From contig CM059566.1 of assembly GCA_030386875.1 (NCBI GenBank), positions 37,670,068 to 37,734,067 on the forward strand: a stretch of 64,000 nt of DNA. Direction: 5' to 3'. Below the pieces are notes generated by a model, which saw only the letters and a list, made by a program, of their open reading frames with translations, made no database searches and was not told the origin of the DNA. Numbering within the stretch: the first letter of the stretch is position 1; the number at the start of each line of letters is the position of its first letter. Below, in pieces: positions 57,301 to 64,000 of the stretch. The position numbers and the translations under genes are program-made. This DNA comes from Morinoia aosen. Lineage: Eukaryota > Arthropoda > Malacostraca > Amphipoda > Talitridae.

Positions 57301-58185
57301 CCCCTCACACAGCACCCCTCACACAGCACCCCTCACACAGCACCCCTCACACAGCACCACTCACACAGCACCACTCACACAGCACCACTCACACAGCACC
57401 ACTCACACAGCACCACTCACACAGCACCACTCACACAGCACCACTCACACAGCACCACTCCCACAGCACCACTCCCACAGCACCACTCCCACAGCACCAC
57501 TCACACAGCACCACTCACACAGCACCACTCCCACAGCACCACTCCCACAGCACCACTCCCACAGCACCACTCCCACAGCACCACTCCCACAGCACCACTC
57601 CCACAGCACCACTCCCACAGCACCACTCCCACAGCACCACTCCCACAGCACCACTCCCACAGCACCACTCCCACAGCACCACTCCCACAGCACCACTCCC
57701 ACAGCACCACTCCCACAGCACCACTCCCACAGCACCACTCCCACAGCACCACTCCCACAGCACCACTCCCACAGCACCACTCCCACAGCACCACTCCCAC
57801 AGCACCACTCCCACAGCACCACTCCCACAGCACCACTCCCACAGCACCACTCACACAGCACCACTCACACAGCACCACTCACACAGCACCACTCACACAG
57901 CACCACTCCCACAGCACCACTCCCACAGCACCACTCCCACAGCACCACTCCCACAGCACCACTCCCACAGCACCACTCACACAGCACCACTCCCACAGCA
58001 CCACTCCCACAGCACCACTCACACAGCACCACTCACACAGCACCACTCACTGCAGTGTAGGTCATCCAGCAGCAAGGCTCCACTTGGTTCGAGTCGAGGC
58101 CCCAGAACTCGAGCTCCTCCTCGAACAGCGGCCCGCACACGTCGGTGGGGTAGTGCAGCTTGCCCGTCCTGTAGTAGTTGAGCAC
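38479..58185 (-). CDS. Shaw: Shaw-family (Kv3) voltage-gated potassium channel, 5' exon(s) outside window
   Basis: Exons on the minus strand, 5' to 3': 58185-58051, 53970-53776, 51661-50776, then C-terminal choices 47814-47495, 42991-42950 (or to 42918), 40587-40507 and 39326-38479. Homology to Shaw/Kv3 is unmistakable. The tetramerisation domain has the zinc motif H-x5-C-x20-CC (LHYPTDVC and PCCW), then [17 protein letters not shown]. All six membrane segments are in the 886-nt exon. S4 reads [18 protein letters not shown], the pore TMTTVGYGD and S6 [18 protein letters not shown]. The N-terminal half of T1 (ending about HPGVFAQ in homologues) must lie beyond 64000. Tetramers of this protein form a delayed, K+-selective channel in excitable-cell membranes. 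Introns are packed with minisatellites. Confidence 0.96.
39327..40506 (-). other. Shaw intron between distal exons
   Basis: Nothing is recognised in this intron. Confidence 0.5.
40507..40587 (-). CDS. Shaw: Shaw 81-nt C-terminal cassette exon
   Basis: The acceptor is TTTGCATAAGTCAG and the donor TATATT|GTGAGT on the minus strand. Phase 1 at both ends, 27 codons: (D)[17 protein letters not shown] and MWNGSGSLY(L). It is open across the junctions with both the pore exon (KMG becomes KMD) and the distal exon (LGMGLSV). Confidence 0.72.
40588..42917 (-). other. Shaw intron sequence with a long hairpin
   Basis: A hairpin lies at 42400-42540 and is listed separately. A donor-like GAC|GTAAGTGG on the minus strand at about 41060 follows an open stretch, but the phases do not fit the channel, so no exon is called. 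Confidence 0.4.
42400..42540. repeat. Long imperfect hairpin (MITE or pri-miRNA-like)
   Basis: The left arm (CCCAGTCAAACTTTTTCGCC, AGCATGCATGTTTTTCGCCG) pairs with the right arm (CGGCGAAAAACATGCATGCA, GGCGAAGAAGTTAGACTGGG). The loop is AT-rich, about 25 bp, and the arms about 50 bp. The outer CACTCCCC / GGGGGTG could be transposon ends. It lies in a Shaw intron. Confidence 0.65.
42950..42991 (-). CDS. Shaw: Shaw 42-nt cassette exon (or terminal exon to 42918)
   Basis: The acceptor is GTTGTTGTTTCAG and the donor AAAG|GTAGCG on the minus strand. Phase 1 at both ends: (G)[13 protein letters not shown]. If the donor is not used, the frame continues [10 protein letters not shown] to TAA at 42918, making a short alternative C-terminus. 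The phase matches the pore exon and the downstream exons. Confidence 0.6.
43913..44425. repeat. 29-bp minisatellite, about 16 copies
   Basis: The unit is CATGTGTCAACGTGTGGCCT plus GATGAATGG. Both ends carry a longer block, CCTATTGGYGCAAGTGACCT (43897 and 44169), so a segment of about 270 bp was itself duplicated. Later units degrade (GCGTGTGGCCTAATG, GTATCAACGTG). It lies in a Shaw intron. Confidence 0.9.
44426..47494. other. No gene seen
   Basis: A 147-codon minus-strand frame at 44652-45095 is open but low in complexity, rich in Leu, Ser, Thr and Pro, and without recognisable features. It is not called. No repeat is recognised in the rest. Confidence 0.45.
47495..47814 (-). CDS. Shaw: Shaw proximal alternative C-terminal exon
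   Basis: The acceptor is TTGTTGCATTTGCTAG and the stop TAA is at 47497-47495. The frame enters in phase 1 straight from the pore exon (KMG then [18 protein letters not shown]). It continues through [14 protein letters not shown] and [16 protein letters not shown] to [10 protein letters not shown], 106 codons. Basic and serine-rich [11 protein letters not shown] resembles a phosphorylation-prone tail. It is mutually exclusive with the distal exons unless it is spliced out. Confidence 0.72.
47815..50775 (-). other. Shaw intron after the pore exon
   Basis: A tandem duplication of about 95 bp lies at 49690-49880 (AATAGCCTTGATTAACCGTC twice). Nothing else is recognised. Confidence 0.5.
49690..49880. 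repeat. 95-bp tandem duplication
   Basis: AATAGCCTTGATTAACCGTC, CAATTGTAGTTRG and AATTAAAATAATGTTGAA occur in the same order twice. Confidence 0.85.
50776..51661 (-). CDS. Shaw: Shaw membrane-domain exon (S1-S6)
   Basis: The acceptor is TTTTGCATTTCAG and the donor ATGG|GTAAGC. Of 295 codons, S1 is [19 protein letters not shown]. The S1-S2 loop has glycosylation sites NRT and NTT. S2 is near [19 protein letters not shown]3 near [14 protein letters not shown], and S4 carries a reduced run of basic residues. S5 is [19 protein letters not shown], the filter TVGYGD and S6 [20 protein letters not shown]. The basic [15 protein letters not shown] follows, as in insect Shaw. It ends in phase 1, the hinge for all alternative C-termini. 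Confidence 0.98.
51840..52150 (-). repeat. Dispersed repeat family S, copy 13
   Basis: Minus orientation, sense to Shaw. Landmarks are ATACCATTTAGTGTGGACTA, GAATCTATGCAGAAG, AAAGGCCTACCTAAAGT and CCAGGGGGTGCCAGTCCCCAT. Confidence 0.65.
52425..52570. repeat. Purine-only tract of 17-bp repeats
   Basis: Units of GAATGAGAAGAAAAATA give an A/G strand of about 140 bp with very few pyrimidines other than T. It could form a triplex or affect intron processing. It lies in Shaw intron 3. Confidence 0.8.
53512..53769 (-). repeat. 16-bp minisatellite starting at the Shaw exon 3 donor
   Basis: Plus-strand unit AGCCCCACCCACACAC (variants AGTCCACCCACCCACAG and AGTTCACCCACACTC), about 16 units. Read on the minus strand, the donor GTATTTGTTGGGCTG passes straight into GTGTGTGGGTGGGGCT repeats, so the array begins within 10 bp of the splice site. 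It is G-rich in the RNA. Confidence 0.85.
53776..53970 (-). CDS. Shaw: Shaw exon 3 (end of T1 and linker to S1)
   Basis: The acceptor is CCGCCGCCGCTGCGCAG and the donor GCTAAG|GTATTT. The exon encodes 65 codons, [20 protein letters not shown] through [14 protein letters not shown], phase 0 at both ends, closely matching Shaw in insects. Confidence 0.97.
54000..54118. repeat. AT-rich ~9-bp repeat beside the exon 3 acceptor
   Basis: Degenerate units such as GAGCAATTT, TTTAACAAA and TTTAAGCAA lie about 30-145 bp upstream (minus sense) of the exon 3 acceptor. Confidence 0.75.
54245..54605 (-). repeat. Dispersed repeat family S, copy 14
   Basis: A full-length minus copy, sense to Shaw: GATTAGATCAGATGTTAGTG (tail), CACCACTTAGTATGGAAATG, GCATACTTAATTATTTGTTC and TTGTATTCCCCTGAAGGGCA. 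Confidence 0.75.
54618..54715. repeat. 14-bp minisatellite, about 7 copies
   Basis: Unit GGCATGGCAACGGA, with ACGTACACTGTG flanking both ends (54608 and 54711). It is next to the family S copy. Confidence 0.85.
54793..55591. other. Shaw intron 2 spacer
   Basis: Non-repetitive AT-rich intron sequence. No exon is seen. Confidence 0.5.
55592..58050 (-). repeat. 14-bp minisatellite of about 175 units ending in the exon 2 donor
   Basis: The plus-strand unit is CCNCTCNCACAGCA. Four main variants occur: A (CCCCTCACAC), B (CCACTCCCAC), C (CCCCTCGCAC) and D (CCACTCACAC). Their order is blocky: A, B15, one hybrid, C5, D2, A27, mixed, B19, one hybrid, C11, A27, D7, mixed, B23, mixed. On the minus strand the D unit reads GTGAGTGGTGCTGT, and the authentic exon 2 donor GTGAGT is the first bases of such a unit. 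Because the unit is 14 bp and stop-free, very long artefactual reading frames cross it. It occupies most of Shaw intron 2. Confidence 0.97.
58051..58185 (-). CDS. Shaw: Shaw exon 2 (zinc-binding half of T1)
   Basis: The acceptor is GGCTCACCCCGCAG and the donor ACTGCA|GTGAGT on the minus strand. The 45 codons, phase 0 at both ends, start [18 protein letters not shown] and end PCCWMTYTA. They contain the H-x5-C-x20-CC zinc site that drives subfamily-specific tetramer assembly. Its length and sequence match Shaw exactly. Both splice sites are embedded in minisatellite arrays. Confidence 0.97.
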
Positions 58186-60165
58186 CTGCGGGGTGAGCCG
58201 GGGTGAGGCGGGGTGGTGTGAGGCGGGGTGGTGTGAGGCAGGGTGGTGTGAGGCAGGGTGGTGTGAGGCAGGGTGGTGTGAGGCAGGGTGGTGTGAGGCA
58301 GGGTGGTGTGAGGCAGGGTGGTGTGAGGCAGGGTGGTGTGAGGCAGGGTGGTGTGAGGCAGGGTGGTGTGAGGCAGGGTGGTGTGAGGCAGGGTGGTGTG
58401 AGGCAGGGTGGTGTGAGGCAGGGTGGTGCGAGGCAGGGTGGTGCGAGGCAGGGTGGTGCGAGGCAGGGTGGTGCGAGGCAGGGTGGTGCGAGGCAGGGTG
58501 GTGCGAGGCAGGGTGGTGCGAGGCAGGGTGGTGCGAGGCAGGGTGGTGCGAGGCAGGGTGGTGCGAGGCAGGGTGGTGCGAGGCAGGGTGGTGCGAGGCA
58601 GGGTGGTGCGAGGCAGGGTGGTGCGAGGCAGGGTGGTGCGAGGCAGGGTGGTGCGAGGCAGGGTGGTGCGAGGCAGGGTGGTGCGAGGCAGGGTGGTGCG
58701 AGGCAGGGTGGTGCGAGGCAGGGTGGTGCGAGGCAGGGTGGTGCGAGGCAGGGTGGTGCGAGGCAGGGTGGTGCGAGGCAGGGTGGTGCGAGGCAGGGTG
58801 GTGCGAGGCAGGGTGGTGCGAGGCAGGGTGGTGCGAGGCAGGGTGGTGCGAGGCAGGGTGGTGCGAGGCAGGGTGGTGCGAGGCAGGGTGGTGCGAGGCA
58901 GGGTGGTGCGAGGCAGGGTGGTGCGAGGCAGGGTGGTGCGAGGCAGGGTGGTGCGAGGCAGGGTGGTGCGAGGCAGGGTGGTGCGAGGCAGGGTGGTGCG
59001 AGGCAGGGTGGTGCGAGGCAGGGTGGTGCGAGGCAGGGTGGTGCGAGGCAGGGTGGAGCGAGGCAGGGTGGAGCGAGGCAGGGTGGTGCGAGGCAGGGTG
59101 GTGCGAGGCAGGGTGGTGCGAGGCAGGGTGGTGCGAGGCAGGGTGGTGCGAGGCAGGGTGGTGCGAGGCAGGGTGGTGCGAGGCAGGGTGGTGCGAGGCA
59201 GGGTGGTGCGAGGCAGGGTGGTGCGAGGCAGGGTGGTGCGAGGCAGGGTGGTGCGAGGCAGGGTGGTGCGAGGCAGGGTGGTGCGAGGCAGGGTGGTGCG
59301 AGGCAGGGTGGTGCGAGGCAGGGTGGTGCGAGGCAGGGTGGTGCGAGGCAGGGTGGTGCGAGGCAGGGTGGTGCGAGGCAGGGTGGTGCGAGGCAGGGTG
59401 GTGCGAGGCAGGGTGGTGCGAGGCAGGGTGGTGCGAGGCAGGGTGGTGCGAGGCAGGGTGGTGCGAGGCAGGGTGGTGCGAGGCTGGGTGGTGCGAGGCA
59501 GGGTTGTGCGAGGCAGGGTGGTGCGAGGCAGGGTGGTGCGAGGCAGGGTGGTGCGAGGCAGGGTGGTGCGAGGCAGGGTGGTGCAAGGCAGGGTGGTGCG
59601 AGGCAGGGTGGTGTGAGGCAGGGTGGTGCGAGGCAGGGTGGTGCGAGGCAGGGTGGTGTGAGGCAGGGTGGTGTGAGGCAGGGTGGTGCGAGGCAGGGTG
59701 GTGCGAGGCAGGGTGGTGCGAGGCAGGGTGGTGCGAGGCAGGGTGGTGCGAGGCAGGGTGGTGCGAGGCAGGGTGGTGCGAGGCAGGGTGGTGCGAGGCA
59801 GGGTGGTGTGAGGCAGGGTGGTGTGAGGCAGGGTGGTGTGAGGCAGGGTGGTGCGAGGCAGGGTGGTGCGAGGCAGGGTGGTGCGAGGCAGGGTGGTGCG
59901 AGGCAGGGTGGTGTGAGGCAGGGTGGTGCGAGGCAGGGTGGTGCGAGGCAGGGTGGTGCGAGGCAGGGTGGTGCGAGGCAGGGTGGTGCGAGGCAGGGTG
60001 GTGCGAGGCAGGGTGGTGCGAGGCAGGGTGGTGTGAGGCAGGGTGGTGCGAGGCAGGGTGGTGCGAGGCAGGGTGGTGCGAGGCAGGGTGGTGCGAGGCA
60101 GGGTGGTGCGAGGCAGGGTGGTGCGAGGCAGGGTGGTGTGAGGCAGGGTGGTGTGAGGCAGGGTA
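58186..60165 (-). repeat. 15-bp minisatellite of about 130 units running into the exon 2 acceptor
   Basis: The plus-strand unit is GTGCGAGGCAGGGTG (or GTGTGAGGCAGGGTG). From about 58426 to 59605 some 78 consecutive units carry only a handful of substitutions. Next to the exon the units shorten to 10 bp (minus strand CCCCGCCTCA, CCCCGGCTCA, then the acceptor CCCCGCAG), so the splice site looks like a truncated unit. GT/GC variation sits at the single CpG. It is the 3' end of Shaw intron 1. Confidence 0.97.
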
Positions 60166-62042
60166 ATGTGCGTTGCCTCAAACATGCTCTAATGAAGCCC
60201 CATGTTACGCCTTCATGGAATCTACATGATTCCCCCCCGATTTCGTCGAGATTTCTCCTTTTTTCCTTCGTGATTCCTTTGTGATTTCGTTGGGATTCCC
60301 TTCCTTAACCCTTGCACCCAATTTCGTGCTAAGCGTATTCAATAATGGTCCCATGTTGAAATGCGACGAAAGTTAGCAAAAAAGAAACGAAGAAATATTA
60401 AGTACGGACCCGGGCAAAAGAGGAAGGTAGGTAGATTTCAGAATTGAAAGCTCGCCCAATTTATGCACGCGTTCAACCTCAAGCTATGAATGCTTAAGCG
60501 CCTGGCAGCGTTGTGAAACGACAAGATTCAAGTATTGGCCGAGACATTGAAAATTTCATATAGGTGAAAATTTCAGTTTTCAGCTTCTGTCTTTGCCGAG
60601 TCTCCGATTTGGACTTTCAATCTTTGTTCCTAATTTAAGAAAATTCTCATATTGAGGTTTAGTTTTTCAGCAAACAATAACGGATAATAGTCTAGCATGT
60701 ATCACAGATACCTGTCAATTTCTGTAATATCAGCAAGCGTCGGTGGTGAGGTGATAGCTGTCGCTTAGACTGGATGTTAGTTCAATAACCGCTAAACAAG
60801 AAAGCGTTCCGAAAAGAGGAAAGAACCATTTAGTATGGATATAAAGGAACGCGAAATCTAGGCAGATGGGGCACAGAAACAGCGAATTGAGAGAGAATTT
60901 CATGAAACAAGAAAAAAATCGAAGAAAGTAGTAGGTGCTGGAAAAACAGGACAGCGGTGAGCCAAAAAAGGTTGTACGTAACAAAATAAAAACCTATTCA
61001 GAGCTAATTCCCATAGATACAATAGTTGTATCCCCCTGATGGGTTGGTGATGGCAGTCACCTCGTAGCGTGCTTACAGTGGAAGAATATTCATGTCAGTG
61101 CCGAGAACTGAATAATGGAATGATCATGTGAACCAAAAAGTGCCCGAAACCAACCCCCACCACCGCCAAGCTCGGAGCAAAAAGAAGAAGCTCAATTATG
61201 TGCATCGTTCAGGTTTGGAAATGAGCTGACAAACGTTCGCTGAGATTTTTGAAAACCCTGTCGTTTGCGCTGGGTTTTGATGTTACAAATGTACTCTCTA
61301 GTAATGAAATACATGATAGTTATGGAATACATACATGATAGACAAACCTAATATCCTATGTAATTGACCTTTTGCCATGTTCCCTGAGGGGAATATAGAA
61401 TATATATTCTTTTTTTTAAGATTTGCTAATCGATTCATTGGTCTCTTGATTGTGAGAGTTGAAACAACACCAGAAACGATTCTAGAGTATAATACTCATC
61501 AGCAATGAGCAACTTCTACAGAGCTCAACAGTACTTCACAACTGCTGTACAAGCACACCGTACTGCACTACTGCAACTTATATGAAAGTACACTACTCTA
61601 AGGGGCTCTCTATAACCTGTGAAGCGGAGCTCAAGAAATGTTTGGGCGAACTACAGAGGTATGTTTAATCGTGCAACCTTGTATGAAATCTACACTCCCA
61701 GACGTCGCAGTGCTCCAACTGCGATCATTTTCTAGTACCCAAACTTTGTGTGGGCGTGTGGCAGGTGAGAAAACAGAGCTTCGCTCGAATCAGCTGTTAC
61801 TGATCATTTGCTTTTCATTTTCATGTCGTAAAACACTACACCTGGTATTGGCTCCAAGGCCTTTATTTCTTTATTCTTCTAGTTCCCCATGTGGTGAAAA
61901 TGAAAAATGTTAGGCAAAACAGAAACACTTCCCAGATTAAGTTTTCTGATCCTCAGGTGAAGTGCGCCAGTGAAGATAAAAGCCAGGAGAGGAAATTAAG
62001 GAACAGAGAAGGTGAGATATCGGAGGAAAAAAGTGAGAAAAG
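60166..62042. other. Shaw intron 1, mostly unique
   Basis: It contains a family S copy at 60735-61045. No first Shaw exon and no other gene is seen. Confidence 0.5.
60735..61045 (-). repeat. Dispersed repeat family S, copy 15
   Basis: Minus orientation, sense to Shaw: ACTGGATGTTAGTTCAATAA, AACCATTTAGTATGGATATA, TTCCCATAGATACAATAGTT and CCCCCTGATGGG, with part of the 5' region deleted. Confidence 0.72.
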
Positions 62043-62537
62043 TAAGCGAAACTGACATGGAGCTATTTTATGCATTGAGCGAAACTGACATGGAGCTATT
62101 TTATGCATTGAGCGAAACTGACATGGAGCTATTTTATGCATTGAGCGAAACTGACATGGAGCTATTTTATGCATTGAGCGAAACTGACATGGAGCTATTT
62201 TATGCATTGAGCGAAACTGACATGGAGCTATTTTATGCATTGAGCGAAACTGACATGGAGCTATTTTATGCATTGAGCGAAACTGACATGGAGCTATTTT
62301 ATGCATTGAGCGAAACTGACATGGAGCTATTTTATGCATTGAGCGAAACTGACATGGAGCTATTTTATGCATTGAGCGAAACTGACATGGAGCTATTTTA
62401 TGCATTGAGCGAAACTGACATGGAGCTATTTTATGCATTGAGCGAAACTGACATGGAGCTATTTTATGCATTGAGCGAAACTGACATGGAGCTATTTTAT
62501 GCATTGAGCGAAACTGACATGGACCTATTTTCAGCAT
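62043..62537. repeat. 33-bp minisatellite, 15 copies, nearly perfect
   Basis: The unit AGCGAAACTGACATGGAGCT plus ATTTTATGCATTG is repeated 15 times, with changes only in the last unit. A multiple of three, it stays open on both strands (plus SETDMELFYAL, minus MHKIAPCQFRS). It lies within the Shaw upstream intron without a known gene, so it is listed as a repeat. Homogeneity implies recent expansion. Confidence 0.95.
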
Positions 62538-63112
62538 TCATCCATCGAAGTCGTTGACGCAATAAGTACAATTCCCCACGCCAAAACCACAGTGCGGTGT
62601 AAACTTGTCAAATCTGATTCAAATTCAGTGAGCTGACTACGAAATTTGGCCAAGCAAACTCTGAAGTTTCGTCCATGCAAAACGATTGCCTTCGATATTC
62701 TTTCTATCGAACGTTATGTGCTGCATTTAACCTCGCGGACCTATTTATCTCCATTTTAGTACTTTAAAGCCACATCATATGACATCCACCCCGAAAACTT
62801 AATATGAAAACCATCAGGGGATCATTTCTTTGTACGTAAATCATCCAGCGTTTTACTGCCCGCACAGGGAAGCATCTTTGAAGACCAGAATAAATTGCCA
62901 GGGATCTGTTATTTTTACTCAAATTCGTAAGACAAGTACGACAGAAAACAAAAAAGTATCAAGGCTTACGTACCTCACTATACAACAGAACCCACAACAG
63001 ATTCGTACAGTGTGAGTTGCTGACTCAGCAAAGGTAGTTCGAGACCCAGCCAGAGAAGACAAACTGATCGGGTAGGCATGTTGAACTTCTACTGGTATTA
63101 CCTCATAGACCC
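62538..63112. other. No gene seen
   Basis: Unique sequence; nothing is supported. Confidence 0.5.
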
Positions 63113-63600
63113 TTTCTCAATTCCCCATTCATGAACACTCCCCTATTCCCCATTCATGAACACTCCCCTATTCCCCATTCATGAACATTCCCCTATTCCC
63201 CATTCATGAACACTCCCCTATTCCCCATTCATGAACACTCCCCTATTCCCCATTCATGAACACTTCCCTATTCCCCATTCATGAACACTTCCCTATTCCC
63301 CATTCATGAACACTCCCCTATTCCCCATTCATGAACACTCCCCTATTCCCCAATCATGAACACTCCCCTATTCCCCATTCATGAACACTCCCCTATTCCC
63401 CATTCATGAACACTCCCCTATTCCCCATTCATGAACACTCCCCTATTCCCCACACATGAACACTCCCCTATTCCCCACACATGAACACTCCCCTATTCCC
63501 CATTCCTGAACACTCCCCTATTCCCCATTCATGAACACTCCCCTATTCCCCATTCATGAACACTCCCCTATTCCCTATTCATGAACACTCCCCTACCCCC
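63113..63600. repeat. 25-bp minisatellite, about 19 copies
   Basis: Unit ATTCATGAACACTCCCCTAT plus TCCCC. Occasional variants are ACTTCCC, CACACATG and CAATCATG. Presumably in the Shaw upstream intron. Confidence 0.95.
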
Positions 63601-64000
63601 CAACACGCCCCAATAAATGCGCTAAATGACGATCCTTCCCGCGCTCTCCCTCAGGACTCGTCCTGGCATCCCAGTCACTGAACTCTGTCACATTATATCA
63701 CTAGCTGATGGCATCCTTATGGAAATGGACAAGCGTCTTAATAATTCCATGGATTTTAACACATTAAGCCTGTTAATTTGAAATGTGCACGTCATTTCGT
63801 GAGTTCATCTCGCTAACAAGGAATGATCGCTTATGAATATTATTTGCGAAAAATGCGCAATGCTGAACTCATTATTGCTAGAGCTATTTTACATTCACAA
63901 GCCACGCACTTTCTGAGGTCATTCGCAAGTGTTAAGAGCGTCTGTGAATCGAACACAGATTTCAAAATCGCACGTACCGAAGACGCGCACAGAAAAAAAA
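63601..64000. other. No gene seen at right edge
   Basis: Unique sequence; the missing Shaw 5' exon is not present on the minus strand here. Confidence 0.5.

Noticed and set aside
55564-60284. Several very long reading frames (up to 880 codons) on both strands across the 14- and 15-bp arrays
   Set aside because: They exist because the repeat units lack stop codons in every frame; they are overlapping, low-complexity translations of intronic minisatellite, and only 58051-58185 (minus) is a real exon.
62012-62557. 181-codon plus and 194-codon minus frames over the 33-bp array
   Set aside because: Unit length divisible by three with no stop; no conserved flanks, start context or neighbouring exons.

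Overview
The window is eukaryotic, intron-rich and repeat-laden. It reads as an arthropod chromosome, most likely a crustacean. This is inferred from a Shaw-type (Kv3) potassium channel and a CstF-77 (suppressor of forked) protein of invertebrate type, small exons in large introns, abundant minisatellites and many miniature DNA transposons. Nothing bacterial or viral was recognised.

Layout: (1) 1-8580 is nested transposon debris. A Tigger/pogo-like element (17-3472) sits in a palindromic repeat, followed by more copies of two fold-back repeat families. (2) 9499-25428, plus strand, is the cleavage stimulation factor subunit 3 gene: 14 coding exons whose phases all join, missing only about the first ten residues. 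(3) 25435-26943, plus strand, is a 502-codon reading frame that begins 6 nt after the CSTF3 stop, in the same exon and frame, with no poly(A) signal between them; the first AATAAA is at 28136. This looks like a dicistronic mRNA. (4) 28.2-37.3 kb has no gene I can support, only dispersed repeats. (5) 37338-37926, plus strand, holds candidate terminal exon(s) of an unidentified gene with a poly(A) signal. (6) 38479-58185, minus strand, is a Shaw-family voltage-gated K+ channel lacking its first exon(s), which lie beyond the right edge. Its 3' part has several phase-1 exons that can be joined interchangeably, giving different C-termini. (7) 58186-64000 is the upstream Shaw intron, with further minisatellites.

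The most unusual theme is that minisatellite arrays begin exactly at splice sites. Shaw exon 2 (135 nt) is wedged between about 175 copies of a 14-bp unit and about 130 copies of a 15-bp unit, and its donor and acceptor belong to the arrays. The same happens at the Shaw exon 3 donor and at the CSTF3 exon 3 donor, exon 8 acceptor and exon 12 donor. A second theme is a dispersed repeat of about 350 bp, plus strand throughout CSTF3 and minus strand throughout Shaw, so always sense to the identified host gene.

CSTF3 acts in nuclear mRNA 3'-end formation and Shaw is a plasma-membrane K+ channel. No functional link between them is implied.
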